6,444 nucleotides of DNA from Acidobacteriaceae bacterium (GCA_003164255.1 PLST01000082.1:1-6444); one strand, 5' to 3'; shown: positions 1 to 6,069, counted from the stretch's first letter. The notes: a model not told the origin generated them from the sequence alone. A program made the numbers and translations.

Positions 1-41
1 TGATTCTATGTGACATATAACCAAGTTGTTGAAAAGCTTCT

Positions 42-119
<78 letters not shown>

Positions 120-120
120 T

Positions 121-143
121 AAACCAATCAGAATCAATGGTTT
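121..143. repeat. Inverted repeat between tRNA-Asp and the integrase
   Basis: AAACCA at 121-126 is the exact reverse complement of TGGTTT at 138-143, with an 11-base loop. It fills the short gap between the tRNA 3' end and the integrase stop codon. It could help end transcription of the tRNA or the convergent integrase message, or be a recombinase arm site. There is no adjoining T-run, so a Rho-independent terminator is not supported. Confidence 0.35.
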
Positions 144-162
144 GTGGCGATGTCCATATCTT

Positions 163-1338
163 TTACCCACCTTCATTGGGTTCTGGTGGGTTCGATTGCA
201 GCCCCTCCGAATACAGAGCAGAAAATGCCAGGCGCTGGGCTGCGCGTTTGTCTTCGCTTACCGCCTGCTGATAAACCCGCATCGTGATCGAGGGGTTCGC
301 GTGGCGAAGCAATTCCTGGGTGGTCTTCACATTGACTCCAAGAGAACTGAGCAGAGTTGCGAGCGTGTGTCTGAACGTGTGAAAGCCCACACGCTTGGTA
401 ACGCCAATCCTCCTGAGAGCCGGCCGAATCTCGCGCTTCAGAATGCTGTCCGGCGAAATGGCTTGTTCGCCATTCTTCCGGATAGACGGGAAGACAAAAT
501 CATCCTCTGACTTGTAGAGCGATTCTTCCCGCCACCGCTTTAGTTCTTCGACTACAAATGGAGGAAGAGGCACCGGCTTCTGCGAGCCCTCCGTTTTCGT
601 TTCGCCCTCCACGTTGCGCCAGATCGATCGTTGAACGTTTGCCTGGCAAGACTTGAAATCGATGTCACTCCAGCGGAGAGCGATGATCTCGCCGCGACGC
701 AGGCCTGTGCTCCCATCCAGCAATACGATCACCCTAGCCCGCTGAGGCAGTTCCGGGATAAGCGCCTGGAACTCTTCCGTGGTCAGCACATCCGGAATGC
801 GTTGGCGCTTGGCCGACGTGCGCACCGAGGAAATCGGATTGCGCGATGACCACTCGTAACGGATTGCGTGGCTGAATAGGGCTGACATCAAGTTCCGGAT
901 CTTGGTTTTGGTGCCGGGGCTGGCCGGTTTTTCCTTCGCCGTCTTGAGTCCACGAAGCCAGGCTTCGACTTCGATGGCCTTAATGGAGGAAAGGCTGTGC
1001 CGGCCCCACTTTGGTAAAACATGCAGGTCGAGATAGTTCTTGTACCCCTCCTGCGTGGAATACGCTTTCGACGGCAGCTCGACATGCTTGTAGTGCGTGG
1101 CGAGCTGATCGAGGTTCATCGGAGCGTGCTCAGCTCCTTGGTTAATGTCCACCCTGAGCTGGGCGACGGCCTTCTCGGCGTCCGCCCGCCTAGGAAATTG
1201 GGTGATAGTGCCGACAGTTTGTTTCTTGTAGACAGTCTTGTTCCCCGTTTTCTCGTAATGACGAAACTCCCATACATCGGGAAGGCTCTTCCGCTTGCGC
1301 AGGCTCAGAGAACCGCGCTGGTATCGTTGCGCTTGCAT
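163..1338 (-). CDS. int: Tyrosine-recombinase integrase of the element
   Basis: A 391-residue site-specific recombinase that should insert and excise the element at the adjacent tRNA-Asp by DNA cleavage through a phosphotyrosine link. The N-terminus (residues 1-50, basic, starting MQAQRYQRGS) resembles the arm-binding domain. Residues about 75-165 form the SAM-like core-binding domain, and about 185-375 the catalytic domain. The catalytic set is visible: R214 (TGLRRGE), K248, H320 and R323 (HTFR), H346 (LLRHAN), and nucleophile Y356 (RVYQQ). The start is chosen because AAAGGAG (plus-strand CTCCTTT, 1348-1354) sits 9 bases upstream and the family-like sequence begins here. An upstream in-frame ATG at 1420-1422 overlaps the stop of the preceding gene as ATGA and would add 28 residues with no family resemblance; it remains possible. 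It is the last gene of the minus-strand operon. Confidence 0.95.
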   Translation of the reverse strand: MQAQRYQRGSLSLRKRKSLPDVWEFRHYEKTGNKTVYKKQTVGTITQFPRRADAEKAVAQLRVDINQGAEHAPMNLDQLATHYKHVELPSKAYSTQEGYKNYLDLHVLPKWGRHSLSSIKAIEVEAWLRGLKTAKEKPASPGTKTKIRNLMSALFSHAIRYEWSSRNPISSVRTSAKRQRIPDVLTTEEFQALIPELPQRARVIVLLDGSTGLRRGEIIALRWSDIDFKSCQANVQRSIWRNVEGETKTEGSQKPVPLPPFVVEELKRWREESLYKSEDDFVFPSIRKNGEQAISPDSILKREIRPALRRIGVTKRVGFHTFRHTLATLLSSLGVNVKTTQELLRHANPSITMRVYQQAVSEDKRAAQRLAFSALYSEGLQSNPPEPNEGG

Positions 1339-1418
1339 ACGGATGATCTCCTTTGCACGCGCACTGATGGCTGTCGAGGAGTCTATATGGTCTGGGCAAG
1401 AACGCGAAAGGGAAGTGG

Positions 1419-1676
1419 TCATGCAGCGCGGCCTTCCCTGGTCGTTGCGGCCCAGTCTCGGTTGGTCCGCGCAGCCAGCCATTCAGACAACTCACTCTCA
1501 ATAAAGCGCCAAAACTTGCGCTTGCCTTCTCCAAGCGGATGACCAGGCAAATAGCCCTTTCTGGCCCAACGGGTGATTGTCTTTTCGTCCAAGCCAAGAA
1601 AAGCGGCGGCAGCCCGGGGTGTCATCGGCTTGACGAGCTTGATTTCACGGTTAGCGGAAGCGTTCTCGCCGGTCAT
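1419..1676 (-). CDS. MerR/excisionase-type helix-turn-helix protein
   Basis: An 85-residue DNA-binding protein with one winged-helix domain of the HTH_17/excisionase type at residues 18-68. MTPRAAAAFLGLDEKTITRWARK is the helix-turn-helix region, split here as MTPRAAAAFLG and LDEKTITRWARK, followed by GYLPGHPLGEG and a wing ending FWRF, then helix SELSEWLAA. The start is supported by AGGAG (plus-strand 1684-1688) 7 bases upstream, and the ATG overlaps the preceding gene's stop as ATGA. The integrase follows about 80 bp downstream, or directly by ATGA overlap if its longer form is used. Position and fold suggest a recombination directionality factor that bends DNA at the attachment site, or a repressor of the operon. 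Family membership is clear; the role is inferred from context. Confidence 0.85.
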   Translation of the reverse strand: MTGENASANREIKLVKPMTPRAAAAFLGLDEKTITRWARKGYLPGHPLGEGKRKFWRFIESELSEWLAARTNRDWAATTREGRAA

Positions 1677-1966
1677 TGCTTGGCTCCTGTCTTCACGAAT
1701 CGGGACGAACAGGCGCCGAGTCGCTGGAAGCTGAGAATCTTCTGGGAATGAGAGCGTACCCAACTCGTTGTCAAGCCAAGGATGCCTGCGAGATCATCGC
1801 CGAGCAGCAAGCGCGGAAACGCCAAGAGAGCTTTCGCTCTCCGCCTCAGTGTCACTGGATGGATATTGAGGAATACGGCCCCTTGCTCAAGTGCCATGAC
1901 GCCGGATTCAATCGGCAACGCGGACGCAGGTGAGGAGAGTTTCGTCGGAGTGCTCAGTATCGTCAT
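1673..1966 (-). CDS. Small protein with two abbreviated helix-turn-helix modules
   Basis: A predicted 97-residue protein. Residues 24-46 (MALEQGAVFLNIHPVTLRRRAKA, read as MALEQGAVFLN plus IHPVTLRRRAKA) look like the first three helices of an excisionase-type HTH, but the usual wing is missing. Residues 54-90 look like a second module: LLLGDDLAGILGLTTSWVR, then FQRLG and SRF, where such proteins carry their wing. It ends about seven residues later without the usual last helix. This suggests fusion of two HTH genes by an in-frame deletion, or a decaying gene. The start has AAGGAGG (plus-strand 1971-1977) 4 bases upstream and overlaps the LuxR-type gene stop as ATGA; its own stop overlaps the next start the same way. 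Translation is therefore likely; a function is uncertain. Confidence 0.65.
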   Translation of the reverse strand: MTILSTPTKLSSPASALPIESGVMALEQGAVFLNIHPVTLRRRAKALLAFPRLLLGDDLAGILGLTTSWVRSHSQKILSFQRLGACSSRFVKTGAKQ

Positions 1967-2229
1967 GCCGCCTCCTTGAGACGGCAGTTGGCACAAGGGC
2001 ACGGTGCCAAGTCGCGCTCGATGGCAGCGAGGACGACCTCGGCCCTGTTGTGCAAGTCGAGTTTCCGCATCAAATTGGAAACGTGAACTTCAACGGTATT
2101 CGGAGAGATGTTGAGAATGATGGCGATGGAGGGAACATCTTTTCCTTGCCCAAGCCAAGAGAGAATTTCTGATTCGCGGCGGGTGAGACGCTCGTCCGCA
2201 GGAAGGGGTGAGATTACACGATGTGCCAC
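1963..2229 (-). CDS. Stand-alone LuxR/GerE-type HTH regulator
   Basis: An 88-residue protein that is almost entirely a LuxR C-terminal DNA-binding domain. Residues 15-72 match the family plan: LTRRESEILSWLGQGK, then ISPNTVEVHVSNLMRKLDL and NRAEVVLAAI. There is no receiver or ligand-binding domain. The C-terminal tail carries three cysteines (C77, C79, C82 in CPCANC) that could bind metal or be redox-sensitive; that is a guess. The start is GTG at 2227-2229, the only usable one, since an in-frame TAG lies shortly upstream; its SD is weak. As first gene of the four-gene minus-strand operon it probably regulates integrase expression or the divergent promoter region beside it. Confidence 0.8.
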   Translation of the reverse strand: MAHRVISPLPADERLTRRESEILSWLGQGKDVPSIAIILNISPNTVEVHVSNLMRKLDLHNRAEVVLAAIERDLAPCPCANCRLKEAA

Positions 2230-2370
2230 TGGTGATTCTCTTGCGGTCGCCTAGATTTGTGGCTAATTCCGCGCGGGGCCCCGGATAAGACGGTTTTTGC
2301 CCCTTCCGGCGCACGACCTGCCAACCAGGCACGTGGGATTCATCTCTGAACCGTTCCGGCGTTCAGTGGG

Positions 2371-2386
2371 CCAATCTGGCGATTGG
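2371..2386. repeat. Inverted repeat CCAATC-TGGC-GATTGG
   Basis: Perfect 6-bp arms with a 4-base centre. The pairing extends outward (GGG before, CCC after) if a two-base CG bulge is allowed on the right side. It lies in the middle of the divergent region, as an operator for one of the neighbouring HTH proteins might. No T-run follows, so a terminator is unlikely. Confidence 0.45.
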
Positions 2387-2416
2387 CGGCCCATCCCTGG
2401 GCGCTTACCGTATAGC

Positions 2417-2440
2417 CCGCTCGTTTCTCTCTATGAGCGG
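2417..2440. repeat. Inverted repeat CCGCTC/GAGCGG
   Basis: Arms at 2417-2422 and 2435-2440 are exact complements around a 12-base pyrimidine-rich spacer. It could be an operator or an untranslated-leader stem-loop for the plus-strand operon. Confidence 0.35.
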
Positions 2441-2550
2441 TTACGAAAAGCATACATCAAGAGGTCGCCTCATGTGAAGCACTGGCTTCTACGCACTTCT
2501 CCTTATCGACTTGTCGGCCGGGACGGACTAACGTGTTCATTCACAGGAAG

Positions 2551-2576
2551 GCGGGCTGCAAGCCCGCAGAGGAGGA
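2551..2576 (+). promoter_or_regulatory. Hairpin abutting a strong ribosome-binding site
   Basis: GCGGGCT (2551-2557) pairs perfectly with AGCCCGC (2561-2567) around a 3-base loop, one base before the SD AGAGGAGGA (2568-2576). The SD is 3 bases from the ATG at 2580 and 6 from the ATG at 2583. A stable hairpin this close could protect the 5' end of the message or tune ribosome access. Confidence 0.5.
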
Positions 2577-2579
2577 CCC

Positions 2580-3011
2580 ATGATGGAGAACATCGAACTC
2601 GTCCAAATCGATACTCAACCTCATGTAAGTGAAGCACTTCCAGGCTGCAGCATAATCTACGCCCCATCCGGGCAGGCGCGGTTCTCAAATCGCTCTTGGA
2701 CATTTCACGCCGAACCACAAATCCAAGAACAACAAGGAATGAGTATGCGAAACCTGTGTTCGCGCGTGCCCGTCATCACGGACGATGACCTGGCTTGCGA
2801 CGTTGTGGAATCAGGGCAGGCAGCATGGACAGTCGAGGGGCTAGCGATGCTGCTGAAAACGTCAACGAACTTCATTTATCAACAGATTCGGCGGGGATTG
2901 CTGCCGGCCTACCGGGTCGGATCGATGCTCCGTCTCGATCCGAAGGCAACGGCAAACTGGCTCAGGTCGAGAATGATGGGATCAGTCCAGACGGGGGTGC
3001 AACATGGCTAA
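2580..3011 (+). CDS. Excisionase-type HTH protein, first gene of the DUF5131 operon
   Basis: A 143-residue protein with a C-terminal excisionase/HTH_17 DNA-binding domain at residues 82-130. AWTVEGLAMLLKTSTNFIYQ is the helix-turn-helix, followed by QQIRRGLLPAYRVGSMLRL as recognition end and wing, then helix ATANWLRSR. Residues 1-60 are unlike the HTH and contain IIYAPSGQAR (25-34). The strong SD at 2568-2576 serves ATG 2580 or, with better spacing, ATG 2583. An internal ATG at 2745 (M56) would give just the domain. The gene overlaps the next by 8 bases, so they are co-transcribed. It may regulate the operon or be a helper factor for excision. The domain call is firm; the role is not. Confidence 0.8.
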   Translation: MMENIELVQIDTQPHVSEALPGCSIIYAPSGQARFSNRSWTFHAEPQIQEQQGMSMRNLCSRVPVITDDDLACDVVESGQAAWTVEGLAMLLKTSTNFIYQQIRRGLLPAYRVGSMLRLDPKATANWLRSRMMGSVQTGVQHG

Positions 3012-4665
3012 TATGAGTGGGTCCAGTTGGGCACACTACAGTTGGAACCCGTGGCAGGGCTGCGACAAGTGTGCGCCGGGTTGTGCACACTGTTACGCTT
3101 TTCGGATGATGCGCCGGCAGGGTCGTGATCCGAAGGAAGTTGAACGCATGACACGCTGCTGGAAAGAGCCGCTGAAATGGCAGGCGAAGGCGGCGAAGGA
3201 TGGCGTATGCGAGCGCGTGATTTCCTGTAGCATGTCCGACTTTTTCATTGCGCAGGCTGACGAGTGGCGAGACGACGCATGGGAGATCATTCGGCAGACG
3301 CCAAACTTGATTTATGTTTTGTTGACGAAACGCCCCGAGCGGATCATGGGCCACTTACCGAAGGGATGGCCGGATGAGTTTCCGAACGTGTGGCTCGGCA
3401 CCTCAGTTAGTTGTAAGCAAGACCTCGCCAGGGTCGATGCGTTGCGCAAGATTCACATTCATCCGAAGGCGATCCGCTACCTGTGCTGTGGGCCGCTGCT
3501 GGAAGATATTGCAGATGAACTCAACCTCGACGGTATCGGCTGGATTGATGTAGGCGGTGAAACCGGTCCTGGTGAGGAGTATTTGTGGAATCCGAGCGGG
3601 GATTGGAAAGCCGAACTCAAGACGGTCTCCGGGCGGCGCACGATGAAGCTCGAATGGGCAAAGCGAATCCGCGATAAGGTGAAAGCCGCGGGGTTGCCCT
3701 TTTGGTTTGCGCAGATTGCCAGCGAGCATCGCAGCGTTGGGATGAACGCGCTCGGCCAGCTATGGTGTGAAGTCCCGGCGCCGCCGCTGCCGCTACCGTG
3801 GAGAGAGCAATCGGCCGTCGAGGCCAAGCACCTTTACCTCGCGGAGGAACTTGCAAATCTGGATGAAGCCGGGCACCCGAAGGAAGGTCAACGCCCGGTA
3901 TCGAAGCCCGAGCCTACTGGGTCAAATTTTGCCCCACTGCGGAGCAAGCTCGCAGCGATCGAGGACGGTCTTACCGTGGCAGCTGGCAAGACTCGGCGGC
4001 CCCTGAATGAGCGGGAAAAGGCGAAGCTCGCAGGGCGGCGAGAGGCTGTTGTCGCCGGCTTCGAGTCTACGCGCTATCTCCGAGGCAAGCTGCTCTCGGA
4101 ATACCGGGAATTCTTCCGCCAATCGTACGGTCTTTGGATGCAGGCATTGCGCGCGATTTCCGCCGCCGAGGGAGTTTGCGTCAGCACGCTCAAGAATTAC
4201 CTCAACGACTACAACGCCGCGGCGAGCCTTCCTCAGACCGTCCGTTCGGCATTGAACGACAAAGGGATCGATGCCGCGAAGAGAAAGAACCGTGTCCTGG
4301 TCGAACGGCTCGTGGACATTGTCAAGTCGGAGCCGGGGGAGCCGGATAAGGAACAGGCCGGTCAAATCGTCGCCGATGAAATGATGAAGATCCCAGTTGC
4401 GCCAGACCTTTCCGATGTATCCGAACCGTTAGATGCAGACGAGAAACTGCGGCACCTTATTCGCAAGGGAATAAGGCAGGCTGTTGCCAACATTCCGATT
4501 CCCAAGCGGCTAAGTGTTATCAAAGCTGCGCTCGAAGAAGAGATGTGGATGAACTGGGATCAGAAGGAACCGATAACAATCACTCTGACGCCTCATTGGA
4601 CGGCGATAACATTTGATGGGCGCAAGCTCAAGTCCGATGACCGCACGCAGGAGGTGGCAGCGTGA
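3004..4665 (+). CDS. DUF5131 (phage Gp37/Gp68) three-Cys-motif protein with long C-terminal extension
   Basis: A 553-residue protein. Residues 1-255 are a DUF5131 domain: WNPWQGC20 DKC23APGC27AHC30YA holds the C-x6-C-x2-C motif (C20, C27, C30; C23 is extra), followed by CSMSDFF (75-81), LLTKRPER (107-113), NVWLGTS (128-134) and WIDVGGETGPGE (180-191). The motif suggests an iron-sulfur or radical-SAM-like centre; the reaction is unknown to me. Two sites that I recall as conserved differ: CCGPLLE (161-167) where SxEPLL is usual, and FAQ (235-237) where FKQ is usual. Residues about 290-553 form an extension not typical of the family, with a charged helical part, a possible HTH near 380-415 (VCVSTLKNYL), and a C-terminal segment that may be beta-rich. 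The start follows a GGGGGTG stretch and overlaps the HTH gene by 8 bases; an ATG at 3013 is an alternative. Confidence 0.85.
   Translation: MANMSGSSWAHYSWNPWQGCDKCAPGCAHCYAFRMMRRQGRDPKEVERMTRCWKEPLKWQAKAAKDGVCERVISCSMSDFFIAQADEWRDDAWEIIRQTPNLIYVLLTKRPERIMGHLPKGWPDEFPNVWLGTSVSCKQDLARVDALRKIHIHPKAIRYLCCGPLLEDIADELNLDGIGWIDVGGETGPGEEYLWNPSGDWKAELKTVSGRRTMKLEWAKRIRDKVKAAGLPFWFAQIASEHRSVGMNALGQLWCEVPAPPLPLPWREQSAVEAKHLYLAEELANLDEAGHPKEGQRPVSKPEPTGSNFAPLRSKLAAIEDGLTVAAGKTRRPLNEREKAKLAGRREAVVAGFESTRYLRGKLLSEYREFFRQSYGLWMQALRAISAAEGVCVSTLKNYLNDYNAAASLPQTVRSALNDKGIDAAKRKNRVLVERLVDIVKSEPGEPDKEQAGQIVADEMMKIPVAPDLSDVSEPLDADEKLRHLIRKGIRQAVANIPIPKRLSVIKAALEEEMWMNWDQKEPITITLTPHWTAITFDGRKLKSDDRTQEVAA
4649..4664 (+). 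promoter_or_regulatory. Strong SD and GTGA stop/start overlap fixing the second DUF5131 start
   Basis: AGGAGGTGG begins at 4649 inside the last codons of the first DUF5131 gene, 7 bases (counted from GGAGG) before GTG 4662-4664. The GTG shares bases with the upstream TGA stop (GTGA). This points to coupled, roughly equal synthesis of the two paralogs. Confidence 0.8.
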
Positions 4666-5498
4666 TCGATACGAAGATTTCATGGGCACACTTCACATGG
4701 AACCCGTGGACCGGATGCAATAAAGTCAGCGAGGAGTGTGAAGGCTGCTACGCCGAAACAATCTTGACCAGAGCCGGTCGGGACTTTAGCATTTTGTCCC
4801 CTACGCAAACTAATGTGGATCCTTACCGGATGGAAGCGGGTGCAAAGAAATGGAACAGGAACTCAATATGTTTCGTGTGCTCCCTATCGGACTTCTTTCA
4901 TATCCAAGCTGACCCATGGCGAGGCAATGCATGGCGGACAATTCGCCAGTGTCCGCACGTCAAATTCATGCTGCTGACGAAGAGACCAGAAAGGATCATG
5001 GAATGCCTGCCCGCTGACTGGGCCAGCGGGTATCCGAATGTTTGGCTCGGGACCACCTGTGGTGTCCGCGCCTCATACAAGCGCGTTGACATTCTTCGGT
5101 CCGTTCCCTGCACGCTCCGGTTCCTGTCAGTCGAACCGCTGCTCGAGAGTGTTACTGATATTGACTTGATCGGCATTGGATGGGTTGCCGTCGGTGGAAT
5201 GAGCGGCCGGCTGCATACCACGCGCAAGATGGATCTAGAATGGGCAGCCGAAGTTCATGATATTTGCAGAGCGCAAAGGATTCCGTTCCTCTTCAAACAA
5301 GCAAGTAACGCGCACACTGAGCGCGGGATCAACGCCCTGAGCTTATATTTTGCCGGGCGTGCTGGCCAAGAGGTGGACCCTGGAACTGTCCCGCCGATCC
5401 GAGAGTACCCAATGACCGAGCTGCCACTTATGCCATTCAGTGAGCATGGGAAGCGGTTCACGATGAAGGAGTACAGAGCCTATCAGAGCGACGCCTGA
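4662..5498 (+). CDS. DUF5131 (phage Gp37/Gp68) three-Cys-motif protein, short paralog
   Basis: A 278-residue protein of the usual family size, starting at GTG. It shares the plan of its upstream neighbour: KISWAHFTWNPWTGC19, then C26 and C29 followed by YAE (C-x6-C-x2-C), CSLSDFFHIQADPWR (73-87), LLTKRPERIM (104-113), NVWLGTT (126-132), SVEPLLE (156-162), WVAVGGMSG (174-182) and FLFKQAS (209-215). Unlike the first paralog it keeps both the E in SVEPLLE and the K in FKQ. A metal or iron-sulfur centre on the three cysteines is inferred; no reaction is established. The tail after about residue 235 is variable. It is coupled to the upstream gene by GTGA overlap with an excellent SD. A weak stem CGACG/CGTCG (5489-5504) spans the stop codon without a T-run, so no clear terminator follows. 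Confidence 0.88.
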   Translation: MIDTKISWAHFTWNPWTGCNKVSEECEGCYAETILTRAGRDFSILSPTQTNVDPYRMEAGAKKWNRNSICFVCSLSDFFHIQADPWRGNAWRTIRQCPHVKFMLLTKRPERIMECLPADWASGYPNVWLGTTCGVRASYKRVDILRSVPCTLRFLSVEPLLESVTDIDLIGIGWVAVGGMSGRLHTTRKMDLEWAAEVHDICRAQRIPFLFKQASNAHTERGINALSLYFAGRAGQEVDPGTVPPIREYPMTELPLMPFSEHGKRFTMKEYRAYQSDA

Positions 5499-5532
5499 TC
5501 GTCGGTGTCACAAGAGCGGATCGGAGGGTGGC

Positions 5533-5667
5533 GTGAACTACACGATGCATGGATTTTGGCTGGCCGCCATGTTCCACCCGCGTGCAGATCCTCGATGGAC
5601 TGTAGTCCCGGATAGGGCAGACCGAATGACACTAAGGGCCTTCGGCAGGGGTTATGCCCATAGGTGA
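5533..5667 (+). CDS. Possible small hypothetical protein, 44 residues
   Basis: GTG start at 5533 with GGAGGG 4 bases upstream (5523-5528), 34 bp after the DUF5131 operon, reading to TGA at 5665-5667. The product begins MNYTMHGFWLAAMFHPRADP and ends AFGRGYAHR; it is basic toward the C-terminus with a short aromatic/hydrophobic N-terminal stretch. I recognise no family. The SD and position in line with the operon argue for a real gene; the length and the inverted repeat overlapping its stop argue for caution. Confidence 0.35.
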   Translation: MNYTMHGFWLAAMFHPRADPRWTVVPDRADRMTLRAFGRGYAHR

Positions 5668-5678
5668 GTTATCTCACC
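5663..5678. repeat. Inverted repeat GGTGAG-TTAT-CTCACC
   Basis: Perfect 6-bp arms around a 4-base AT-rich centre, an operator-like form. It lies 16 bp before the tandem repeat at 5694 and overlaps the stop of the possible 44-residue ORF. No T-run follows. Confidence 0.5.
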
Positions 5679-5693
5679 ACTGTTAGGGGTAGG

Positions 5694-5736
5694 AAGTATG
5701 TAGATACCAGTAAGTATGTACATACCAGTAAGTATT
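5694..5736. repeat. 18-bp tandem repeat with palindromic core, about 2.4 copies
   Basis: AAGTATGTAGATACCAGT (5694-5711) is followed directly by AAGTATGTACATACCAGT (5712-5729), one mismatch, and by a partial third copy AAGTATT (5730-5736). The second copy contains the perfect 12-bp palindrome GTATGTACATAC (5714-5725); the first copy breaks it at one base. The 18-bp spacing, under two helical turns, suits cooperative binding of a dimeric regulator or an iteron-type replication initiator. The surroundings are locally AT-rich. Confidence 0.7.
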
Positions 5737-5779
5737 AGAGTGTTGCTCGAATCGACTTTACTTAAGGCTTGAAACCGAC

Positions 5780-6069
5780 CGGCTTCAGGTCGCCCTTCGC
5801 AGGGGCGGCATGAAAGACGGGCGACGTCAGGTGGGACCTGAGCCGTGAGTACTTCATAACAGCTGCCGCCGCCGCGCTTGGAACGCGGACGGACGGCATA
5901 TGAGACTCACAGGGTAGGTCGTTAAGACAAGCAATGTAGCGACTGTTCGCGGTAGCTTCCCGCAGGGATCCTCGGCGCGAACATTCAACCGCTCAGCGAT
6001 TACCTTCGTAGGGGTAACCGGCATAGTTATTGGGCTGGCGCGGTCCGCGTCAAGCGGTAAGCGCAGCCC
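5780..6069 (+). ncRNA. Candidate structured RNA or long structured leader, five stem-loops
   Basis: This stretch has no convincing gene but five strong inverted repeats in a row. A: 5780-5795 pairs with 5819-5823 and 5836-5845 (15 bp, one bulged T and an internal loop). B: 5865-5876 pairs with 5884-5897 (12 bp with bulged A5889 and A5893). C: TGTTCGCG (5944-5951) pairs with CGCGAACA (5976-5983), enclosing TCCC/GGGA. D: TTACC (6000-6004) pairs with GGTAA (6013-6017). E: 6032-6041 pairs with 6061-6069. It ends next to the SD of the following gene, so it may be that gene's leader. I match it to no known RNA family. The strand is assumed from the neighbours. Confidence 0.4.

Larger units (their letters stand above)
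2230..2579. promoter_or_regulatory. Divergent intergenic region between integrase operon and DUF5131 operon
   Basis: About 350 bp separate two operons read in opposite directions, so both promoters should lie here. I see no convincing gene. It holds a 10-bp palindrome CGGGGCCCCG (2274-2283), a stem CCAATC-TGGC-GATTGG (2371-2386), a stem CCGCTC/GAGCGG (2417-2440) and a hairpin next to the plus-strand SD (2551-2567). No -35/-10 pair is good enough to call. The palindromes are candidate sites for the HTH proteins encoded on either side. Confidence 0.5.

Noticed and set aside
1420..1482. Longer integrase starts at 1422 or 1482
   Set aside because: The strong AAAGGAG and the family-like N-terminus favour 1338. 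The 1422 start, with its ATGA overlap, is kept only as an alternative.
2297..2632. Plus-strand frame of 111 codons in the divergent region
   Set aside because: It begins at TTG without an SD, overlaps the strong start at 2580 in another frame, and has a low-complexity, shadow-like composition.
5694..5736. CRISPR array
   Set aside because: The 18-bp units are adjacent with no spacers and only about 2.4 copies occur.
5801..5860. Group II intron domain V-like pieces (GAGCCGTG, ATGAAAG)
   Set aside because: The pieces are in the wrong order and do not form the short domain V hairpin, and no intron-encoded protein is nearby.
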